Below are positions 58,975 through 64,000 of a stretch of 64,000 bases of DNA, piece after piece (within the stretch, counting starts at the first letter, position 1; every line of letters starts with the position of its first letter). The notes below the pieces were generated by a model that was not told where the DNA came from, ran no database searches, and saw only the letters and a list, made by a program, of their open reading frames with translations. The position numbers and the translations under genes are program-made. Source of the stretch: Dickeya poaceiphila (GTDB taxonomy: Bacteria; Pseudomonadota; Gammaproteobacteria; Enterobacterales; Enterobacteriaceae); NCBI RefSeq assembly GCF_007858975.2, contig NZ_CP042220.2, forward strand, positions 372,001 to 436,000, given 5' to 3'.

Positions 58975-60276
58975 ATGAAAACAGGATGTTTTCCCGGCAG
59001 ACGTTTGTGTCGGTACTGTTGGCTGGTGATGCTGTTTTGCAGCATGGCTACTCATGCCGGTGGCGATGTGCCCGTTTCGCTGGCATTTGATGATGTGCCG
59101 GTCCAGCGTGTGTTGCAGGCGCTGGCTGACCATCAGCAACTTAATCTGGTGGTGGCGCCGGGTGTGGCAGGCAATATTAGCCTGAATTTGCAGCAAGTGC
59201 CCTGGCAGCAGGCGCTTGATATCATTCTGCGTATGGGGCAACTGACGATTGAACGGCAGGGTGGCGTCATGATGGTCTATCCCGATACCTATGTGAAAGA
59301 CCAGCAGCGGCAGCAGGAGGAACTGGCAACCAGACAACGTCTGCAACTACCGTTGCAGAACCTGTCTGTCACCTTGCAGTATGCGGAAGCGACCGATGTA
59401 GTGGCAAACCTGCAAAGTCAGCGCGGCACCTTGCTGACTGAGCGTGGCAGCGTCACCGTGGACAAACGCACGAATACCCTGCTGGTGCGGGATGTGAGCG
59501 CCGCGCTGGAACAGCTTCGCCCCTGGATCGAGGAACTGGATAAGCCATTGGCTCAAGTGCAACTGGCGGCGCACATCGTCACCATCAGCAGCGAGCATCT
59601 CAAGGCATTGGGTGTTAACTGGGGGCTGGGTGAGGCCACGACTGCGGGGCAGGCCCTGCAAATGAACAATTTTAGCGTTAGCCTGCCGGTGGAGTCGCCC
59701 GCCGTTAACGCAGGTTTTCATCTGGCAAAATTGAATGGACGATTGCTGGATCTGGAGTTGATGGCGCTGGAACAAGAAAACGAAGTGGAGATCATTGCCA
59801 GCCCGCGTTTGTTTACCGCGCATCAACAAACGGCCAGCATCAAACAAGGCACGGAAATTCCGTATCAGGTGTCCAGTGGCGCGAGTGGTTCCACGTCAAT
59901 TGAGTTCAAGGAGGCCGTGCTGGGGATGGAAGTGACGCCCAGAATTCTGCATGGTGGACAGATTACGCTCAATTTGCTGATTAGCCAGAATATGCCGGGA
60001 CGCGCGATTAAACAGGGCGAGGGCAGTGAAATACTGGCTATCGATAAACAGGAAATACAGACGCAGGTAACGGTTCAGGATGGCGAAACCATTGTGCTGG
60101 GCGGTATTTTCCAGCAGCAAAAAAATCAGGGGGAGCGTCAGGTGCCGGGACTGGGGGCATTACCGGGCATCGGGCAGTGGTTTCGCTCCAGTAACCGTCA
60201 GCATACCCGTCGTGAGCTGGTTATCTTCATTACACCCACTCTGATTCAGGCCGCTAAACGTGCGCCGGCAGCCTGA
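58975..60276 (+). CDS. hofQ: PilQ-like secretin
   Basis: A 433-residue outer-membrane secretin (E. coli 412). A signal peptide ends near residue 28, followed by STN and N-domain repeats (ATDVVANLQSQRG, VDKRTNTLLVRD) and the secretin core with VGSN-like SPRLFT and the C-terminal GGIFQQQ-type signature. It would form the pore for DNA uptake or a pilus. It is the final gene of the hof operon. The intact set of five genes suggests that the machine is functional, but no pilin or retraction ATPase is in this window. Confidence 0.93.
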   Translation: MKTGCFPGRRLCRYCWLVMLFCSMATHAGGDVPVSLAFDDVPVQRVLQALADHQQLNLVVAPGVAGNISLNLQQVPWQQALDIILRMGQLTIERQGGVMMVYPDTYVKDQQRQQEELATRQRLQLPLQNLSVTLQYAEATDVVANLQSQRGTLLTERGSVTVDKRTNTLLVRDVSAALEQLRPWIEELDKPLAQVQLAAHIVTISSEHLKALGVNWGLGEATTAGQALQMNNFSVSLPVESPAVNAGFHLAKLNGRLLDLELMALEQENEVEIIASPRLFTAHQQTASIKQGTEIPYQVSSGASGSTSIEFKEAVLGMEVTPRILHGGQITLNLLISQNMPGRAIKQGEGSEILAIDKQEIQTQVTVQDGETIVLGGIFQQQKNQGERQVPGLGALPGIGQWFRSSNRQHTRRELVIFITPTLIQAAKRAPAA

Positions 60277-60700
60277 CTTGCTGGAGCGGCGGGCAGTGGG
60301 AACTTGCCTGCTTTGTTAAGCTACTTTGTTAAATAGTGCCCTTCATCGTTTGACGATACCGCCGTTTTAGCATACAAGGATAGCGGCTTGAGCACGGAAG
60401 TGGTGTTACATCAGCGGTGTGTACTCGAAATACCTCAAGTTGCAGGAAAAAACGCTCGCGTGTTGAACAACGCGGCGCTTTTTCCTGCAACCTGAAGTAT
60501 GGCGGGTATAGATAAAACGTACGGTTTATCGCTGCCTGGTTCGTGTGGCATTTTATTCGGTTGCCAAACTACCCTGAGTATTGAGATAATTTTTTGTCTG
60601 ATTCTCGCACTATCGCTCATGAGGTTTCAGTTTAGGTTCCGCCGCAGGTTACATGGCGGGGCGGGTTATCATTAACGAATTTCTTAGTAATACCAAAAAA
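60277..60700. other. hofQ-aroK intergenic region
   Basis: A 424-bp gap that contains a MITE-like hairpin (60427-60509) and must contain the aroK promoter(s), as in E. coli where aroK has a long upstream region. No further coding capacity was seen. Confidence 0.5.
60427..60509. repeat. MITE-like hairpin repeat, hofQ-aroK gap
   Basis: CAAGTTGCAGGAAAAA pairs with TTTTTCCTGCAACCTG to give a long near-perfect stem around a short GC-rich loop. The right end reads inward as ATACCCGCCATACTTCAGGT, closely like the ends of the repeat at 56450-56585, so both belong to one dispersed family. Confidence 0.8.
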
Positions 60701-61222
60701 ATGGCAGAGAAACGCAATATCTTTCTGGTTGGGCCTATGGGTGCCGGCAAAAGCACTATTGGCCGTCAGTTAGCTCAGCAGCTCAATATGGAATTCTTCG
60801 ACTCCGATCAAGAAATTGAGCGACGTACCGGGGCTGATGTGGGCTGGGTATTTGATGTGGAAGGCGAGGAAGGCTTCCGTGAGCGCGAAGAGAAAGTCAT
60901 TAATGAATTGACGGAAAAACAAGGCATTGTGTTGGCAACGGGCGGTGGTTCGGTGAAATCACGCGAAACCCGCAATCGCCTGTCCGCTCGTGGCGTGGTA
61001 GTGTATCTGGAAACCACGATTGAAAAACAGTTGGCCCGTACTCAACGAGATAAGAAACGTCCGTTGCTTCAGGTTGAAACCCCACCACGCGAAGTGCTGG
61101 AGGCATTGGCGAAAGAGCGTAATCCGCTGTATGAAGAGATTGCTGATGTCACAATTCGCACTGATGAACAAAGCGCCAAGGTCGTTGCCAACCAGATTAT
61201 CAGTATGCTGGAAAACAACTGA
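60701..61222 (+). CDS. aroK: Shikimate kinase I
   Basis: AroK phosphorylates shikimate at the 3-hydroxyl with ATP in aromatic amino acid synthesis. The start at 60701 gives 173 residues, the E. coli AroK length, beginning [20 protein letters not shown] with the P-loop; an in-frame start at 60653 would add 16 residues. The shikimate-binding [13 protein letters not shown] and [11 protein letters not shown] motifs are present. No strong ribosome-binding site precedes the ATG, as in E. coli. It begins the aroK-aroB-damX-dam row. Confidence 0.97.
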   Translation: MAEKRNIFLVGPMGAGKSTIGRQLAQQLNMEFFDSDQEIERRTGADVGWVFDVEGEEGFREREEKVINELTEKQGIVLATGGGSVKSRETRNRLSARGVVVYLETTIEKQLARTQRDKKRPLLQVETPPREVLEALAKERNPLYEEIADVTIRTDEQSAKVVANQIISMLENN

Positions 61223-61274
61223 TTTTGTGTAATCCCCTGTATACCGCAGGTCTCTAAAGATCAATGGAACGCGC

Positions 61275-62360
61275 ATGGAAAGAGTCACCGTCACCCTAGG
61301 GGAACGCAGTTACCCCATTACCATAGCTGCCGGTCTTTTCAACGATGCAGCTTCTTTTATGCCACTGAAGGCTGGCGATCAGGCCATGCTGGTGACTAAT
61401 GAGACGCTGGCGCCGCTTTATCTGGATGCGGTGCGTGATTTGCTGGAGAAAAGCGGTGTGCGGGTGGATCAGGTCATTCTGCCTGACGGTGAACAGTTCA
61501 AGTCTTTGGCTGTGCTGGAGCAGGTGTTTTCTGCATTGCTTGCCAGGCCGCATGGCCGCGACACTACGCTGGTGGCGTTGGGCGGCGGCGTTATCGGCGA
61601 TCTGACTGGTTTTGCCGCCGCCTGTTATCAGCGCGGTGTTCGCTTTATTCAGGTTCCCACCACCTTGCTGTCGCAGGTTGATTCTTCTGTCGGCGGTAAA
61701 ACCGCAGTCAATCACCCGCTTGGCAAAAATATGATTGGCGCGTTCTACCAGCCTGCTTCGGTGGTAGTCGATCTGGATTGCCTTAAGACGTTGCCCGCGC
61801 GCGAACTCTCCTCCGGTCTGGCTGAAGTGATCAAGTACGGTATCATTCTTGATCGGGCCTTTTTTGAATGGCTGGAAGAGCATATTGATGCGGTGCGAAG
61901 CCTGCAAAGCGCACCGCTGGCTTACTGTATCCGCCGCTGTTGTGAACTGAAAGCGGAAGTGGTAGCGGCGGATGAGCGTGAATCTGGACTGCGCGCCTTG
62001 CTGAATTTGGGCCACACTTATGGACACGCTATTGAAGCGGAAATGGGGTATGGCAACTGGCTGCACGGCGAGGCCGTAGCGGCGGGCATGGTTATGGCTG
62101 CCCAGGCTGCACGTCGCCTGGGCCAATTTAGCGTGGATGATGTTGAGCGCATCAAGGCATTGCTGCGGCGGGCTGGGTTGCCTGTTACCGGGCCGCGTGA
62201 AATGGCTCCGCAAACGTACCTGCCGCATATGATGCGTGACAAGAAGGTTCTGGCGGGTGAATTGCGTTTGGTTCTGCCCACGGCGATTGGTCAGTCGGAA
62301 GTCCGGTCGGGCGTATCGCACGAACTGGTGCTGGCATCCATAGCTGACTGCCTTCCCTGA
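61275..62360 (+). CDS. aroB: 3-dehydroquinate synthase
   Basis: AroB cyclises DAHP to 3-dehydroquinate, using NAD+ and a divalent metal. The 361-residue product (E. coli 362) has the NAD-binding [19 protein letters not shown], the [17 protein letters not shown] substrate loop, and metal ligands in the [10 protein letters not shown] and LHGEAV motifs. It follows aroK by about 50 bp and belongs to the same transcription unit. Confidence 0.97.
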   Translation: MERVTVTLGERSYPITIAAGLFNDAASFMPLKAGDQAMLVTNETLAPLYLDAVRDLLEKSGVRVDQVILPDGEQFKSLAVLEQVFSALLARPHGRDTTLVALGGGVIGDLTGFAAACYQRGVRFIQVPTTLLSQVDSSVGGKTAVNHPLGKNMIGAFYQPASVVVDLDCLKTLPARELSSGLAEVIKYGIILDRAFFEWLEEHIDAVRSLQSAPLAYCIRRCCELKAEVVAADERESGLRALLNLGHTYGHAIEAEMGYGNWLHGEAVAAGMVMAAQAARRLGQFSVDDVERIKALLRRAGLPVTGPREMAPQTYLPHMMRDKKVLAGELRLVLPTAIGQSEVRSGVSHELVLASIADCLP

Positions 62361-62493
62361 GCTATTGTTCTGGCTGGCTGAATGGTCAGCAGGCGAATTT
62401 CGGTATTTATGTTTTAAATACAAGGCTTTATGATTTAGACTTTCTGCGGTGTCAGATGTGCGCGGAAACTGGCCTTTCAGTTGGAGGGTATAA

Positions 62494-63543
62494 ATGGATG
62501 AGTTCAATCCGGAAGAAGAGTTAAAGCCGGATACCAGTGATCGACGCCCTGTGCGTCAGCAGAGACGAAGCAAAGGTTTCTCTGCCCCCAGTGTTTCGCT
62601 ATCCAGACAACACACCATGATTGGTATCGGTATTGTGGTGTTGGTGTTACTGATTGTCGGCATCGGTTCTGCTTTGCAATCTCCCAGCCAGAATACCTCT
62701 TCGGCGTCGTCGCAATCAGCAGGTTCTGGCAAGAATATTGATCTATCGTCTTCCTTGTCTTCCGGTCAGGCACAGGGAACACCACCGGCGGCATCTCAGT
62801 TATCTTCTCCTGCGCCGGTTGGTGCCCAGAATACGGGGTCTGGAGCTCCGCAGACGCTGAGTGGTCAGCCGGTTTCCGGCACGCCTACGCAGGCGCCGTT
62901 GTCTTCGCAGAATACCAATCAGCAGCGTATTGAGTTGCCGGGCAATATTACCGATGCATTGTCTCAGCCCCAGCAACAGGATCGCGTCAACGCGTTGTCT
63001 GCCGGGTTGCCGACCGAACCGGCAACGGTGTTGTCGCCGACAGCCAAAAGTGGACGGGTTCAGCCGGTGGAGAAGTCGCCTTCCCATGTTCAGGCGGAAA
63101 AACAGCCTTCATCGCCATCTCATAAAGCTGCCATTGGAGTGAAAGAGACCGTTAAACCTGCAGCGAATGTGCATCGTGTACCCACGACGGCAGTGACGCC
63201 TGCGCCATCCAGCAAACCGGTAACGGCGGTTAAACCGGCGGTGCCGGCGGGAGGTCAGAGCAGTACGGCTATTCAGAGTGCGCCAGCCAGCCACTTTACT
63301 TTGCAGCTCAGTAGTGCGTCCCGCGCCGATTCCCTCAAGGCGTATGCCAGGGAACAGCGGTTGGCGAATTACTGGGTGTATGAAACGAAACGTGACGGGC
63401 AGCCCTGGTATGTTCTGGTGAATGGTGTTTACGCCTCGCCTGAGGATGCCAGGCGCGCGATTGCGTCCCTGCCTGCTGATGTTCAGGCAAAGAAACCCTG
63501 GGTCAGGCCGATCCGTCAGGTGAAGCAGGACTTGACCAGGTAA
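62494..63543 (+). CDS. damX: Cell-division SPOR-domain protein DamX
   Basis: A 349-residue bitopic membrane protein (E. coli 428). A short cytosolic N-terminus with basic residues is followed by a membrane helix (~residues 48-67), a long Ser/Gln/Pro/Ala-rich linker in the periplasm, and a C-terminal SPOR domain (from SHFTLQLSSASRADSLKAYA). SPOR domains bind denuded glycan at the septum, targeting DamX to the division ring. The shorter length lies in the linker. GGAGGG precedes the start. It is followed by dam. Confidence 0.95.
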   Translation: MDEFNPEEELKPDTSDRRPVRQQRRSKGFSAPSVSLSRQHTMIGIGIVVLVLLIVGIGSALQSPSQNTSSASSQSAGSGKNIDLSSSLSSGQAQGTPPAASQLSSPAPVGAQNTGSGAPQTLSGQPVSGTPTQAPLSSQNTNQQRIELPGNITDALSQPQQQDRVNALSAGLPTEPATVLSPTAKSGRVQPVEKSPSHVQAEKQPSSPSHKAAIGVKETVKPAANVHRVPTTAVTPAPSSKPVTAVKPAVPAGGQSSTAIQSAPASHFTLQLSSASRADSLKAYAREQRLANYWVYETKRDGQPWYVLVNGVYASPEDARRAIASLPADVQAKKPWVRPIRQVKQDLTR

Positions 63544-63619
63544 CACCAATTGGCCCTGATGTGCTGTCTTAACAGAGTACAATCCGTGGCTCTGAACTGT
63601 GTGAGTAACTAACGACGGC

Positions 63620-64000
63620 ATGAAGAAAAACCGCGCGTTCTTAAAATGGGCTGGTGGAAAATATCCGCTGGTGGAGGAGATTCGCCGATACCTGCCAGCG
63701 GGAGAGCGATTAATCGAGCCTTTCGTAGGCGCGGGTTCCGTATTTCTCAATACCGAGTACGACAGCTATATTCTGGCGGATATCAACAGCGATCTGATTA
63801 ATCTGTATAAAATCGTCAAAACCGAAACCGATGCTTTTATCCGCGATGCTCGCGAGTTGTTTATTGATGAAGCGAATACCTCGGATGTTTTTTACCGGTT
63901 GAGAGAGGAATTCAACCTCTGTACCAATGATTATCGTCGTGCGCTGCTGTTTTTGTATCTGAATCGCCACTGCTATAACGGCCTGTGCCGCTATAACATG
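63620..64000 (+). CDS. dam: DNA adenine methylase, 5' part
   Basis: The first 127 codons of Dam, which methylates adenine in GATC and serves mismatch repair, replication timing and gene regulation. It opens MKKNRAFLKWAGGKYPLVEE with the SAM-binding FxGxG-type motif FVGAGSVFLNT, and continues through LYLNRHCYNGLCRYN. The catalytic DPPY motif lies beyond the window end, so the gene is cut by the window and not truncated biologically. It follows damX by 76 bp. Confidence 0.96.
   Translation, partial: MKKNRAFLKWAGGKYPLVEEIRRYLPAGERLIEPFVGAGSVFLNTEYDSYILADINSDLINLYKIVKTETDAFIRDARELFIDEANTSDVFYRLREEFNLCTNDYRRALLFLYLNRHCYNGLCRYNM

Overview
The window is a contiguous piece of an enterobacterial chromosome. 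The gene order (asd, glgBXCAP, glpD, glpEGR, malPQ, nfuA-gntX-bioH, tex, greB, ompR-envZ, pckA, hslO-hslR-yrfG-igaA, nudE, mrcA, hofMNOPQ, aroKB-damX-dam) is the gntK-to-dam segment known from Escherichia coli. GC-rich coding sequence, the absence of malT, gntT, rtcBA and feoABC at their E. coli positions, and extra plant-associated-type cargo suggest a soft-rot member of Pectobacteriaceae, most likely Dickeya. The genus is an inference. No rRNA, tRNA, CRISPR array or transposase gene was seen.

Layout. 1-3.8 kb is an AT-rich accessory patch: a secreted PPC-domain protein, an unknown 249-residue protein, a 25-codon remnant of a second copy of the secreted protein, and an exact 209-bp direct repeat bracketing the unknown gene. 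3.8-6.6 kb holds gntK (with visible GntR and CRP sites), yhgN and asd. 6.7-9.6 kb holds nikR, a cspA-family gene and a btsS-type sensor kinase without its regulator beside it. 10-19.4 kb is the complete glycogen operon glgBXCAP. 19.5-27.8 kb is the glycerol-3-phosphate region (glpD, glpE, glpG, glpR), in which a four-gene sugar-acid-like cluster (transporter, YhcH-type protein, DapA-type aldolase, HTH-ribokinase fusion) has been inserted between glpE and glpG. 27.8-32.4 kb is malPQ without malT. 32.6-34.8 kb is nfuA, gntX and bioH.

34.9-38.5 kb is the most interesting part: a visibly AT-rich island between bioH and tex, where E. coli K-12 has feoABC. It encodes a compact microcin C-like (peptide-nucleotide 'Trojan horse' antibiotic) operon. 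A 7-codon gene with an excellent ribosome-binding site encodes MISVSSN, which has the length and terminal Asn of the E. coli MccA heptapeptide. It is followed by a terminator-like hairpin, an MccB-type nucleotidyltransferase, an MFS exporter in the MccC position and a SAM-dependent methyltransferase-fold enzyme. No mccE or mccF immunity gene and no mccE-type decarboxylase is present, so the product and the self-protection should differ from classical microcin C.

38.9-64 kb is mostly conserved core: tex, an LtaS-like membrane sulfatase-fold transferase, greB, ompR-envZ, pckA, the hslO/hslR/yrfG/igaA operon, nudE, mrcA, the hofMNOPQ DNA-uptake/type IV pilus-like operon, then aroK, aroB, damX and the 5' part of dam, cut by the window end. 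Two related MITE-like inverted repeats lie in the mrcA-hofM and hofQ-aroK gaps.

How the genes fit together: glgC, glgA and glgB build glycogen; glgP and glgX degrade it; malP and malQ process the resulting maltodextrins. glpD and glpEGR serve glycerol-3-phosphate use, and GlpR-like operator sequences are visible upstream of glpD. The inserted sugar cluster has a perfect CRP-type palindrome in its divergent promoter region.
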